From contig NZ_JAQFIL010000001.1 in the NCBI RefSeq assembly GCF_029504655.1, positions 7,350,001 through 7,414,000 of the forward strand: a stretch of 64,000 nucleotides of DNA, in the 5' to 3' direction. The number at the start of each line of letters is the position of its first letter. Position 1 is the first letter of the stretch. A program made the position numbers and the translations under genes. This document shows, one piece after another, positions 17,343-26,158 of the stretch. This DNA is from Catalinimonas alkaloidigena. Its GTDB lineage: Bacteria > Bacteroidota > Bacteroidia > Cytophagales > Cyclobacteriaceae. The notes beneath the pieces are model-generated. The model saw only the letters and a list, made by a program, of their open reading frames with translations. It was not told where the DNA came from and ran no database searches.

Positions 17343-18437
17343 ATGCATAAAATTTATAAACTAACCTGCATAGTATTTATTTTACTTTTTGCGCTAGCTC
17401 AGGAAGCAGATGCTCAAGACAGACGTAGAAAAAGACAATACCGTAACCAAAACAGTAGAGTATCTCAGTTTCGTGGAAGTAAGCTAGCTTTTGCAAATGC
17501 GAAGCAATATATCACCCTGGGGGCTTCTATCAACGCGCTAAACTATTTTGGTGACATCGCGCCAAAGTCAGGCATTCTAAGTACTGATATATCATATACC
17601 AGGCCAGGCATAGGTATTTCTTCCAGTGTAAGGCTCGGCTCTACTATTTCGTTAAGAGCAGGGTTTATGTATGGCCGACTGAGCAGCAATGATTATGAGG
17701 TGGCCGACCCTGGCGATGATCAGGCCATTTATCGTTACGCAAGAAATCTGCAATTCAGAAATGATATCAAGGAACTTTCTATAGTAGGAGTTTACGATAT
17801 CTTTGCTAATCCCTATTCAGTGATAATGCGCCTGAACTTTACCCCTTATATTTTTGCCGGAGTATCTGCTTTCCACCATAATCCAAAAGGGCTGGTGCCC
17901 AGCGAGGCGGTTTTACATCCCGGAGAAACCCTGGTCCCGCCGCAGGCAGGAGAATGGGTATCTCTGAAAGACTTACGGACAGAAGGAAAGAGTTATAGCA
18001 ACTTTAATTTCAGCATTCCAGTGGGAGCCGGGGTCAGGTTTAGAGTAAGCCAGGTACTTGATCTGGAAGCAGAAGTAGGCTATCGTTTCCTATTCACCGA
18101 TTATCTGGATGATGTTAGCACAGACTATGTAGATAAGGGAACCTTAGGCAGTGATCTTGCCAAGATTATGTCTGACCGCTCTCTAGAACCTGTAGATGCT
18201 ATATCAGGTGAAAATAGGTTTGATGCTTTAGTGGACAGCGAATTTATTAATACTAATAACCTTCCTGCCTATACAGGTGCTGATGGTCAAGAGTATGTCC
18301 ATCTTCGGGGGTATGGGCAGCCGGGAGCCAAACGGGGTGATCCCAATGATAGCGACATTTTTATCACTACAACAATACGCGCCGTCTTTATGATAGGCCC
18401 CAGCCCATTTACAAGAAGCGGGTTTAGACCGAGATAA
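17343..18437 (+). CDS. PorG-like outer-membrane beta-barrel protein (DUF6089)
   Basis: A 364-residue secreted barrel protein. A signal peptide (about 1-25, ending in ADAQD) and a basic linker precede alternating beta segments typical of a small outer-membrane barrel, such as ITLGASINALNYFGDIAPKS and NFSIPVGAGVRFRVSQVLDL. DUF6089 includes PorG, an outer-membrane component of the type IX secretion system, and lies before uppS-bamA in many Bacteroidota. The ATG at 17343 places the signal peptide at the N-terminus; the frame also opens at TTG 17316. The 18459-18491 terminator ends this unit. Confidence 0.85.
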   Translation: MHKIYKLTCIVFILLFALAQEADAQDRRRKRQYRNQNSRVSQFRGSKLAFANAKQYITLGASINALNYFGDIAPKSGILSTDISYTRPGIGISSSVRLGSTISLRAGFMYGRLSSNDYEVADPGDDQAIYRYARNLQFRNDIKELSIVGVYDIFANPYSVIMRLNFTPYIFAGVSAFHHNPKGLVPSEAVLHPGETLVPPQAGEWVSLKDLRTEGKSYSNFNFSIPVGAGVRFRVSQVLDLEAEVGYRFLFTDYLDDVSTDYVDKGTLGSDLAKIMSDRSLEPVDAISGENRFDALVDSEFINTNNLPAYTGADGQEYVHLRGYGQPGAKRGDPNDSDIFITTTIRAVFMIGPSPFTRSGFRPR

Positions 18438-18458
18438 GAAAATTCAAAGCGCAAAGAT

Positions 18459-18491
18459 AGGGTTACAGTGACAAGGCAGTAACCCTTTTTT
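18459..18491 (+). terminator. Terminator after the first PorG-like gene
   Basis: AGGGTTAC (18459-18466) and GTAACCCT (18479-18486) form an 8-bp stem with a 12-base loop, followed by a T run. It separates the two PorG-like genes into different transcription units or gives partial read-through. Confidence 0.82.
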
Positions 18492-18572
18492 ATTACTTTT
18501 ATATATTCGTGTATACCAAACCACTTGCTTCCTGAGTTATTAGGTTGAATAAGTATAAAAAAAGCAGATAAA

Positions 18573-19292
18573 TTGTTTTACGCTGATCAGTATATAGTTC
18601 AGAAAGTCCAAAAAAGCAGAGTGATATTGCTGGTATGCATGTTTCTTCTGTGCGCATATTGTAGTTATGGACAAAAGAATGAGGTGGGTCTTGGATTAGG
18701 AGCCTTTAATTATACAGGTGATCTGGCAAGAAATATCAAGGTGAGAAATTTTCAGCCAGGAGCAACTCTCTTCTACAGAAGAAATATAAATGAAGCCATT
18801 AGCCTTAGAGCAGGTTTTACTGGTGGGTGGCTGTATGGTGATGATAACGTCCCATTTGATGCCTTAGCACAGGCAAGAGATACCAGCTTTAGTAAGGGAG
18901 TGGTAGAGCTATCCTCAGTAGTGGAATACCACTTTCTTAATTATAAAGAAAACCCTAAGATACTACGATGGACACCATACTTTTTTTTAGGAGCAGGCGT
19001 CGCTTTCTTTGGGCAGGGGGATGTAGAACAGACTGAAGAGTTTAGTAATGTCCAACTGGTTGTCCCCTTCGGTTTAGGCTTCAAATATATAATTGACCCC
19101 AAATGGCAACTGGGGATTGAAGGCGGTATTAGAAAAACGTTTTTTGATTATGTGGATAATATCTCAGGAGCAGATCTGAACGTGAAAAACTATGAATATG
19201 GTAACCATTACGATAAGGATTGGTACTATTTCCTGGGTATAAGCCTTAGTTATACCTTTTATACTATCCCCTGCCCATATATGTTCAATTAG
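18573..19292 (+). CDS. Second PorG-like outer-membrane protein (DUF6089)
   Basis: A 239-residue protein with a signal sequence (hydrophobic core about 17-31, cleavage near CSYGQ) and barrel-like beta strands. VGLGLGAFNYTGDLARNIKV corresponds to the NYFGDIA segment of the preceding paralogue, and an ELSSVVEYHF strand follows. It is shorter than the first copy, lacking its long C-terminal loops. The likely start is the TTG at 18573; no ATG lies before the signal core, though a GTG near VILL is possible. It leads into uppS and bamA. Confidence 0.78.
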   Translation: MFYADQYIVQKVQKSRVILLVCMFLLCAYCSYGQKNEVGLGLGAFNYTGDLARNIKVRNFQPGATLFYRRNINEAISLRAGFTGGWLYGDDNVPFDALAQARDTSFSKGVVELSSVVEYHFLNYKENPKILRWTPYFFLGAGVAFFGQGDVEQTEEFSNVQLVVPFGLGFKYIIDPKWQLGIEGGIRKTFFDYVDNISGADLNVKNYEYGNHYDKDWYYFLGISLSYTFYTIPCPYMFN

Positions 19293-19358
19293 GTGCATCA
19301 TCCGTAGAAAAAAATGGCGTAATTTTGTAACTTGCGGCCTAATTTGCACAGAGATCGC

Positions 19359-20096
19359 ATGAAAGATAAATTAGACCAAAACAATTTGCCAGAACATATT
19401 GCCGTTATTATGGACGGCAATGGTCGTTGGGCAAAAAAGAAAGGAGCAGCCAGGGTGTTTGGTCACCGAAATGCTATTGAGGCTGTCAGAGAGGTGACTG
19501 AAGGGTGTGCAGAGTTGGGTGTGCAGTACTTAACTTTATATGCATTTTCTACCGAAAACTGGGGACGGCCTAAGCTGGAGGTAGAGGCCCTGATGCAATT
19601 ATTAGTATCTACTATCAACAGCGAAGTAAATACACTGATGAAAAATAATGTGCGTCTGACAGCAATTGGAGATATAGAAAGTTTGCCTGCGGGATGCAAT
19701 GGTAAATTAAAAGAAGCAATCGAACTTACTAGCGGCAACACAGGTTTAACATTAATATTGGCGCTTAATTACAGTGGGCGTTGGGAAATAATGCAAGCTG
19801 CACAGCAAATCGCTCAAATGGTTGAGAATAATGAGCTTAAAGCTTCGGAAGTGAATATTACACTGTGGGAAAGCCTGCTCAGTACAAAGGATATTCCCGA
19901 TCCCTCATTGTTGATTCGTACCAGTGGAGAGATGCGGGTTAGTAATTTTCTGCTTTGGCAAATAGCCTATACTGAGCTATATGTAACCCCGGTACTTTGG
20001 CCTGATTTCAGAAGAGAACATTTACACGAAGCAATATTTGCCTATCAGCAAAGAGAAAGAAGATTTGGAAAAATTAGTGAGCAAGTGAAATCTTAG
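19359..20096 (+). CDS. uppS: Isoprenyl transferase (undecaprenyl diphosphate synthase)
   Basis: A 245-residue cis-prenyltransferase that elongates farnesyl diphosphate to the C55 lipid carrier of peptidoglycan and surface glycans. Catalytic Asp19 lies in IMDGNGRWAKKKG, and FGHRNAIEAV, LTLYAFSTENWGRP and the C-terminal PDLLIRT-like motif DPSLLIRTSGEMRVSNFLLW are present. The ATG at 19359 gives the family length; the frame also opens with TTG at 19332. bamA follows 7 bases after the stop. Confidence 0.95.
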   Translation: MKDKLDQNNLPEHIAVIMDGNGRWAKKKGAARVFGHRNAIEAVREVTEGCAELGVQYLTLYAFSTENWGRPKLEVEALMQLLVSTINSEVNTLMKNNVRLTAIGDIESLPAGCNGKLKEAIELTSGNTGLTLILALNYSGRWEIMQAAQQIAQMVENNELKASEVNITLWESLLSTKDIPDPSLLIRTSGEMRVSNFLLWQIAYTELYVTPVLWPDFRREHLHEAIFAYQQRERRFGKISEQVKS

Positions 20097-20103
20097 CACT
20101 CAA

Positions 20104-22794
20104 ATGAAAAAACTACCTTTATTAATACTCACTATATTATGCATTGCTATCAATACAGTAGCTGTGAATACAGTAAGTGCTCAGATTGGTGTAGGAAGAA
20201 GAACTCAGTCACAGCCTCAAGCACAAACTTCAGACGTTGATTACGCTGAACCTCAGGAATACGAAATTGCTGAAATTACAGTAGCTGGAGCCAAAGTACT
20301 GAATGAAAATGCTTTAATATCTTTGTCCGGCCTGGAAGTGGGTGACCGCATTATGGTGCCCGGTCCGGCTATCAGCGATGCTATCAAGAAGCTGTGGAAG
20401 CAGAAAATTCTCGGAGATATCAAAATTTCCTATAGCAAAATTGAGGGAGATAAAATCCATCTTGTGATTGAGTTAGCGGAGAAACCGCGCCTGAGTAAAA
20501 TCAATTTGACAGGAATTAACAGCAGTCAGGAGACAGAAATTACCGAAGACCTGACCCTGATCCGCGGACAAATCGTAGATGATGCGCTAATCAATCGTGC
20601 CAAAAATACAGTAGCAGAGTTTTTTATTGATAAAGGATACTTGAATGTTGAAGTAGAAGTAGCACGCGACCTGGATACACTGCTTACCAACAATGTCGTC
20701 CTTAACATTGATGTAGATAAAAAGGAAAAAGTTAAAATCAAACGTATCAACATCAGAGGAGACGAGGTCTTTAGTGAAAAGAAGTTGGAAGGAAAGATGA
20801 AGAACACCAACGAAAAGGTGCGTTTCACACTGGTGGAAGATTTGGTAAGCAGATTAGTACACCTTACCCCTTCAAAAGCATTTAATTTTTTGACCAAACA
20901 ACAGGACCCGATTGGCTTTCCTGATGCTAAAGAGTATCTGGATGAACATGTTAAGCTGAATTTCTTCAATGGTTCAAAATTTATAGAAGAAGATTATGAA
21001 GCCGATAAAAAAGCGCTGATTGACTTTTATAACTCAAAAGGATACCGCGATGCTGTAATCGTTTCAGACAGTATTTACAAATCGGGTGAAAATACCATCA
21101 ATGTAGATATTACAGTAAATGAAGGGCAGCGTTACTATTTCCGTGATATCATCTGGACAGGTAATTATATATACGATAACCAGACCCTGGCCAGGGTCTT
21201 GGGAATTGAAAAAGGAGATGTATACGATCTGGAGAACCTGAACAAGAGACTGAACTTTAACCCTACAGGTGCTGATGTAAGCTCTCTTTATATGGACAAT
21301 GGCTATCTTTTCTTTAATGTACAGCCAGTGGAAGTAAGCATTGAGGATGATTCTATTGATGTGGAAATGCGTATTTTTGAAGGAGAGCAAGCCACTATCA
21401 GTAAAATTATTATTAGTGGTAATGATCGTACCAATGATCATGTTATTCGCCGCGAGATTCGCACAGTTCCCGGACAAAAGTTTAGTCGTAGTGATTTGAT
21501 TCGTACCCAGCGTGAACTTTCACAGTTAGGTTATTTTGATCCTGAGCAGATAGGCATCAACCCTATCCCTAACCCGGCGGATGGTACTGTAGATATAGAA
21601 TATAAACTGGTAGAAAGACCCAGTGATCAGATTGAACTCTCCGGAGGTTGGGGAGGCTATTATGGCTTTGTAGGTACGCTCGGTCTGGTGTTTAATAACT
21701 TCTCAGTTAGAAATATACCTCATTTTGATCGCTGGAGACCTCTACCGGTAGGCGATGGGCAAAAGCTCTCACTTAGGATACAATCCAGCGGACGTGTGTT
21801 CCAGAGCTATTCAGCAACATTCTCTGAGCCTTGGTTGGGAGGAAGAAAACCTCATAACCTCACCATTGGACTTTCCAGAACAATCTCTAATCCAGGAGCT
21901 TCGGTTTTTTATGCTGGGGCGGTTGAGCAATCCATCAAGATTTCAAATGCTAGCATCGGTATTGGCAGAAGAGTAAAGTGGCCGGATGATTTCTTCACGA
22001 TAAGCAACACTTTGCAGTTCCGTCAATACGATACCTATAACTATAATTTAGGGATAGGATTATCTTCAGGAACGTTCAATAATTTCTCCTTATCCAATGT
22101 CATCGCCAGAAATAGTATAGATAGCCCTATGTTCCCCAGACGTGGCTCATCTATCTCACTGGAAGCCAGCTTTACGCCTCCTTACTCCTGGTTTAAGGAT
22201 CTGGACTATAGCACCATGGAACCCAATGAGCGGTATAAGTTTTTAGAATATCACCGCTGGATGTTTGATGCCAAGTACTACATGCCGCTGGCAGAGAATC
22301 TGGTGCTGAATATGAATATGCACTTCGGGCTGTTTGGGTCTTATGGAGCAGGTATTAACTCTCCCTTTGAAAGGTTCTCAATGGGAGGTGCAGGTATGGC
22401 TGGGCAAAACTTTATCGTAGCCCAGGAACTAATTGGCTTAAGAGGTTATCCCGATAACAGAATTGAGCCTGTTGACCCGGAAACTGGTGTAGAAGGAGGT
22501 ATTGCTTACAATAAATATGCATTGGAGCTCCGTTACCTGATTTCGCCTAACCCATCTGCTACCATCTATGTATTAGGCTTTGTAGAAGGAGGTAATAATT
22601 TCTCCGATTACAATAAGTACAATCCTTTTGACTTATATAAATCTGCCGGTGTAGGTGCGCGTATATTTATGCCTGCTTTTGGATTATTAGGTATTGACTG
22701 GGGATATGGCTTTGATGAATTGACTTATCCCAGTGGAGAAATTCGCCCTCCCGGACCAGAATTCCACTTCCGTATTGGGCAACAAATCAGATAA
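20104..22794 (+). CDS. bamA: Outer-membrane assembly factor BamA
   Basis: An 896-residue BamA (E. coli 810). A signal peptide (ending near VSAQ) is followed by POTRA repeats over about residues 50-480 (for example EITVAGAKVLNENALISLSG and KISKIIISGNDRTNDHVIRR-like blocks) and a 16-strand barrel with the VRGY-equivalent LIGLRGYPDNRIEP near residue 780. It ends in RIGQQIR rather than an aromatic residue. It inserts beta-barrel proteins into the outer membrane. The neighbours uppS and two Skp genes form the standard envelope-assembly cluster. Confidence 0.95.
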   Translation: MKKLPLLILTILCIAINTVAVNTVSAQIGVGRRTQSQPQAQTSDVDYAEPQEYEIAEITVAGAKVLNENALISLSGLEVGDRIMVPGPAISDAIKKLWKQKILGDIKISYSKIEGDKIHLVIELAEKPRLSKINLTGINSSQETEITEDLTLIRGQIVDDALINRAKNTVAEFFIDKGYLNVEVEVARDLDTLLTNNVVLNIDVDKKEKVKIKRINIRGDEVFSEKKLEGKMKNTNEKVRFTLVEDLVSRLVHLTPSKAFNFLTKQQDPIGFPDAKEYLDEHVKLNFFNGSKFIEEDYEADKKALIDFYNSKGYRDAVIVSDSIYKSGENTINVDITVNEGQRYYFRDIIWTGNYIYDNQTLARVLGIEKGDVYDLENLNKRLNFNPTGADVSSLYMDNGYLFFNVQPVEVSIEDDSIDVEMRIFEGEQATISKIIISGNDRTNDHVIRREIRTVPGQKFSRSDLIRTQRELSQLGYFDPEQIGINPIPNPADGTVDIEYKLVERPSDQIELSGGWGGYYGFVGTLGLVFNNFSVRNIPHFDRWRPLPVGDGQKLSLRIQSSGRVFQSYSATFSEPWLGGRKPHNLTIGLSRTISNPGASVFYAGAVEQSIKISNASIGIGRRVKWPDDFFTISNTLQFRQYDTYNYNLGIGLSSGTFNNFSLSNVIARNSIDSPMFPRRGSSISLEASFTPPYSWFKDLDYSTMEPNERYKFLEYHRWMFDAKYYMPLAENLVLNMNMHFGLFGSYGAGINSPFERFSMGGAGMAGQNFIVAQELIGLRGYPDNRIEPVDPETGVEGGIAYNKYALELRYLISPNPSATIYVLGFVEGGNNFSDYNKYNPFDLYKSAGVGARIFMPAFGLLGIDWGYGFDELTYPSGEIRPPGPEFHFRIGQQIR

Positions 22795-22838
22795 TTTGCA
22801 TAATAAATTTGATCAGGCACAGCTTTTGATGTAAGATT

Positions 22839-23399
22839 ATGGTGATTAAATGCAAAAAAACATTCAGCTTCCCATTACTTTTAGTAACTTTGTGCGCTGC
22901 TTTGCAGACCCATGAGGTATATGCTCAGAAGTTTGGGTACTACAACTCTGATTTTGTGCTGGAGAAAATGCCTGAGTATCAGGAGGCACAGACTCAGATA
23001 GATCAGCTAGCGGATGAGTGGCAGAAAGAAATTCAGGCTAAGCAGCAGGAGATAGATGAGATGTATAGTGAGCTTAAAGCTGAGGAGGTATTGCTGACGG
23101 AAGAGATGCGAACAGAGCGTCTGGAAACTATTCATCAAATGGAAAATAAGCTGAAAGAATATACCCAAAAGGTGTTTGGATTTGAAGGTTTATTGTATCT
23201 CAAGAAGCAGGAACTGATTAAGCCAGTGCTAGATGAAGTTTTTGAAGCAGTTGAAAAAGTAGCAAATCAACATAAACTCCAGATTGTATTTGACAAGTCA
23301 GGAGATATGGTGATGACTTATACAGATCCTATTCATGATTATACAGACTATGTTCTGGATGAATTAGGTTTGGGAGAAAAAGAAGATGTGATTCGCTAA
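22839..23399 (+). CDS. OmpH/Skp family periplasmic chaperone (copy 1)
   Basis: A 186-residue protein with a signal peptide (through VYAQK), the Skp N-terminal strand FGYYNSDFVLEKMPEYQEAQ, a long charged coiled coil (about 45-140) and a C-terminal QIVFDKSGD-type strand. Skp/OmpH trimers hold unfolded outer-membrane proteins for BamA, which is encoded immediately upstream (44-base gap). It is more acidic and more Met/Glu-rich than the following paralogue. Confidence 0.92.
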   Translation: MVIKCKKTFSFPLLLVTLCAALQTHEVYAQKFGYYNSDFVLEKMPEYQEAQTQIDQLADEWQKEIQAKQQEIDEMYSELKAEEVLLTEEMRTERLETIHQMENKLKEYTQKVFGFEGLLYLKKQELIKPVLDEVFEAVEKVANQHKLQIVFDKSGDMVMTYTDPIHDYTDYVLDELGLGEKEDVIR

Positions 23400-23442
23400 A
23401 GTATTATCGGTTTAGTAATTAATTGTAAAAATATAAGTTAGA

Positions 23443-24000
23443 ATGAAGCTTAAAACTCTATTTGTAAGTGCGATATTAACCCTGCTTGTAGTTGGAGCGC
23501 AGGCACAAGATAATTTGAAAATCGCGTATGTAGATACTGATTATATCTTAACACAAATGCCTGAAGCCAAGCAAATACAATCAGAATTACAGGCTTATCA
23601 GCGTCAATTACAGAATAAAATTAGTGCTACTATGCAGGGCTTTCAACAGCAATATCAGGAATACCAGCAGGGCGCAGCCACTATGACTGATCAGGCACGT
23701 CAGACAAAAGAACAGGAACTACAGGAACTACAACAGCAGATTCAGCAGGACCAGCAGGAAGCTCAGCTTTCATTGCAGCGTAAAGAAAATGAACTGCTTC
23801 AACCTGTATACGAAAAAATACAGACTAATATTGATAAAGTGGCTGAGCAAAATGGTTATACGCATATATTTAGCTCCGGAGTAGCAGGTAATCCTATACT
23901 GTTGTATGTGAAAAATCAGGAAGAAGCGGATATTTCCGATAAAGTGTTACAGGCGATGGGAATTACCCCTACCCCAGCCAATAGCGGAGGAAATAACTAA
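23443..24000 (+). CDS. OmpH/Skp family periplasmic chaperone (copy 2)
   Basis: A 185-residue Skp paralogue with a signal peptide (ending VGAQAQD), the strand LKIAYVDTDYILTQMPEAKQ and a very Gln-rich coiled coil at about 40-130 (AMTD/QQQIQQDQQEAQ-like), then HIFSSGVAG and a Pro/Asn-rich tail. Tandem Skp genes after bamA are common in Bacteroidota, and the two copies probably differ in client preference. The gene is last in the cluster, with a strong terminator 28 bases after the stop. Confidence 0.92.
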   Translation: MKLKTLFVSAILTLLVVGAQAQDNLKIAYVDTDYILTQMPEAKQIQSELQAYQRQLQNKISATMQGFQQQYQEYQQGAATMTDQARQTKEQELQELQQQIQQDQQEAQLSLQRKENELLQPVYEKIQTNIDKVAEQNGYTHIFSSGVAGNPILLYVKNQEEADISDKVLQAMGITPTPANSGGNN

Positions 24001-24027
24001 TTATTTAATCTCTTTTTATTCTTATAT

Positions 24028-24058
24028 AAAGCCGGGCTTTTTGTCCGGCTTTTTTTTT
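24028..24058 (+). terminator. Terminator of the bamA-Skp operon
   Basis: AAAGCCGG (24028-24035) and CCGGCTTT (24045-24052) form an 8-bp GC-rich stem with a 9-base loop, followed by a run of T residues. Confidence 0.9.
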
Positions 24059-24417
24059 GCCCTTAGAGGTAGTGCGCTTTCAGTAAAAGTGAATTATTTG
24101 CCCCCTCTTTTTATTTCTTTTTATAAGCTTTATATTTATTTTCATTTTTTTGTAAAAAAAGAAGCATAATCATAATTCTATTTGCATAATTAACTATCAT
24201 ATAACGAGATTTTATAAAGTGAAGATTTTTTAAAAAACCAGGAATGCAGGTATATATAGAACAGCAACCGGAATTTGAGTGGATATAATTATGCTGCTGA
24301 TTATTGAATACTGCATTTTATTTTATCAATAAATCTAAATGCTAGACACATTTTTTAAATTGTTTTACGAATTTTAATAAATTACTATTATATAAATAAC
24401 CTAAAAACTACAAACTG
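24059..24417. other. AT-rich intergenic region before the MFS gene
   Basis: About 360 bases without a credible gene. It is strongly AT-rich, with poly-T and poly-A stretches near 24145-24160 and a short inverted repeat (TTATTGA...TCAATAA) near 24300-24332. No perfect TAnnTTTG element was found. It presumably holds the promoter of the MFS gene and may contain regulator sites. Confidence 0.5.
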
Positions 24418-25671
24418 ATGAACGAGAACCTAGACAAAAAAGCCTTATTCTATGGGAGTTGCTTTGCGCTCATTACTACAGGCTTTACCTTTTCAATAAG
24501 AGCAGGAATATTACCAGAACTTGGTCAGCAATTTGACCTTAGTGGCGAACAGTTAGGATTTATCAATTCTATGTGGTTTTTAGGTTTTCCCATTTCAATG
24601 ATTCTTGGAGGTCTATTCTACCACACTTTTGGCCCTAAGAATATAATGACAGTTGCTTTTGTAGCACATACCTTAGGAATTTTACTAACCATTTATGCAG
24701 GTGGTTATGTAGGGCTGTTGGTTTCTACATTATTTATTGGTTTTGGTAATGGATGTACAGAGGCAGCATGTAATCCCATGATTGCGGATATGTATTCCGG
24801 TGTTCAAATGAACAAAATGCTGAATCGTTTTCATATGTGGTTTCCCGGAGGTATAGTCGTAGGATCACTTATTTCTAAGTTTATGACTGATTTTGGCCTA
24901 GGATGGGAAGCTCAGATGTGGATCATTATGATACCTACAATCATATATGCCTTTTTATTCTTTGGAAAAGCATTTCCTAAGCCCAAAGTGGAAGGAGCTA
25001 CTTCTCTTACAGAAAACTTTAAGGCGATGTTAAGCCCGGTTTACCTTTTCTTGATCGTCTGCATGTCGCTTACTGCGATCTCAGAGTTTGGGCCACAGCA
25101 GTGGGTGAGTATAGTGTTGAGTAGTAGTGGTGCTGAACCTATGTTATTGCTAGCACTTACCACGGGTATGATGGCATTCGGAAGATTTTTTGCCGGTCCA
25201 GTAGTAGGTAAATTCGGTCAGACAGGAGTTTTACTTGGAGGGTCAATATTGGCGGCCATAGGAATTTATCTATTTAGTATAGTTACAGGCCCTATGGCCT
25301 ATGTGGCAGCGATCATTTATGCCTTTGGTATTTGCTATTTCTGGCCGGTGATGGTAGGAGCAGTAGCACAAAGAGTACCTTTGAGTAGTGCATTGGGTAT
25401 GTCTATTATTGGTGGAGTTGGCATGTTTTCTTCCGTGATTTGGCAGCCTATTATCGGAAGCTGGATTGATAGCTCAAGAGCAGAATATGTGGGAGAAGGA
25501 CTTACAGGAAATGCTTTAGAGCTAGCTACCGGTCAGGATGTTATGCAGAATATGATAGCGTTTCCAGGAATATTGATCGTCTTATTTACCATATTTTTCT
25601 TCTGGCAGAAAAACACAAAGAAAACAGATAAGACACCTACTGAGGTCACTTCTGCCGAAGCTGCGACATAA
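24418..25671 (+). CDS. MFS transporter, sugar permease type
   Basis: A 417-residue, 12-helix major facilitator protein. The N-terminal helix begins ALFYGSCFALITTGFTFSIR, and the GFGNGCTEAACNPMIADM segment and the paired half starting ISPVYLFLIVCMSL-like region are visible; the loop after helix 6 is charged. The overall pattern resembles fucose/galactose-type sugar proton symporters, but the substrate cannot be read from it. It lies upstream of the SusC/SusD pair and could import the sugar released there across the inner membrane, although a terminator at 25794-25822 separates the two units. Confidence 0.8.
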   Translation: MNENLDKKALFYGSCFALITTGFTFSIRAGILPELGQQFDLSGEQLGFINSMWFLGFPISMILGGLFYHTFGPKNIMTVAFVAHTLGILLTIYAGGYVGLLVSTLFIGFGNGCTEAACNPMIADMYSGVQMNKMLNRFHMWFPGGIVVGSLISKFMTDFGLGWEAQMWIIMIPTIIYAFLFFGKAFPKPKVEGATSLTENFKAMLSPVYLFLIVCMSLTAISEFGPQQWVSIVLSSSGAEPMLLLALTTGMMAFGRFFAGPVVGKFGQTGVLLGGSILAAIGIYLFSIVTGPMAYVAAIIYAFGICYFWPVMVGAVAQRVPLSSALGMSIIGGVGMFSSVIWQPIIGSWIDSSRAEYVGEGLTGNALELATGQDVMQNMIAFPGILIVLFTIFFFWQKNTKKTDKTPTEVTSAEAAT

Positions 25672-25793
25672 AAAATTCATTCTCCTATAGTTTATAAAAA
25701 TAGTATGATCAAGAATTAGGTCAATACAAAATGTCACCGTTCTACATGCTCAAAACTTAAGGAGTGAAATGTATTAACATACACACAACGTTC

Positions 25794-25822
25794 AAGCAGC
25801 CGAAAAGGCTGCTTTTTTTTTG
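25794..25822 (+). terminator. Terminator after the MFS gene
   Basis: AAGCAGCC (25794-25801) and GGCTGCTT (25807-25814) form a perfect 8-bp stem with a GAAAA loop and a following T9 run. It lies about 120 bases beyond the MFS stop and makes the susC transcript independent. Confidence 0.88.
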
Positions 25823-26158
25823 CATTGCCTAATGTAAGAAAGCCAATAGGTTTAAAAGTTTTCGTAAAACTGTTATTTCTAAAAATTTTCAGAATTACAA
25901 AAATGATTAAAATAGCTCTTATTTTTATTGTCATAATATAATTCTTTCATTAATATTACTGTTAGGATTAAAATTATGTAGAGGTATAGTAATGCTTATG
26001 TGGTTGGTTTATTTGTAATGAGAAACGGCTAATTTTAATTTTTTTTCATAAAAGTTGAATAAAAATATTTAAAGCTATAAGCAAATATCTCTTTCATTGA
26101 ATATGGACTAATTAGTCAATTATAAAGTTTTATCAATCGTCAATAACTAAAACGCACT
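25823..26158. other. Leader region of the susCD operon
   Basis: About 335 AT-rich bases without a supported gene. The only frame here, on the minus strand, overlaps the terminator and has a nonsense-like composition. The region carries a perfect 12-bp palindrome at 26106-26117 and presumably the susC promoter, though no exact TAnnTTTG element was found. That fits a regulated or alternative-sigma promoter. Confidence 0.5.
26106..26117. promoter_or_regulatory. 12-bp palindrome upstream of susC
   Basis: GACTAATTAGTC is a perfect dyad centred about 47 bases before the susC start. It could be an operator. A single occurrence of a 12-bp AT-rich palindrome may also be chance. Confidence 0.3.

Noticed and set aside
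20526..20969. A 147-codon open frame on the minus strand inside bamA
   Set aside because: Serine/leucine-rich antisense shadow of the POTRA region, with no domain and no promoter.
25734..25934. A 66-codon minus-strand frame in the gap before susC
   Set aside because: It runs through the terminator hairpin at 25794-25822 and encodes a repetitive Ile/Lys/Phe-rich peptide typical of AT-rich filler.
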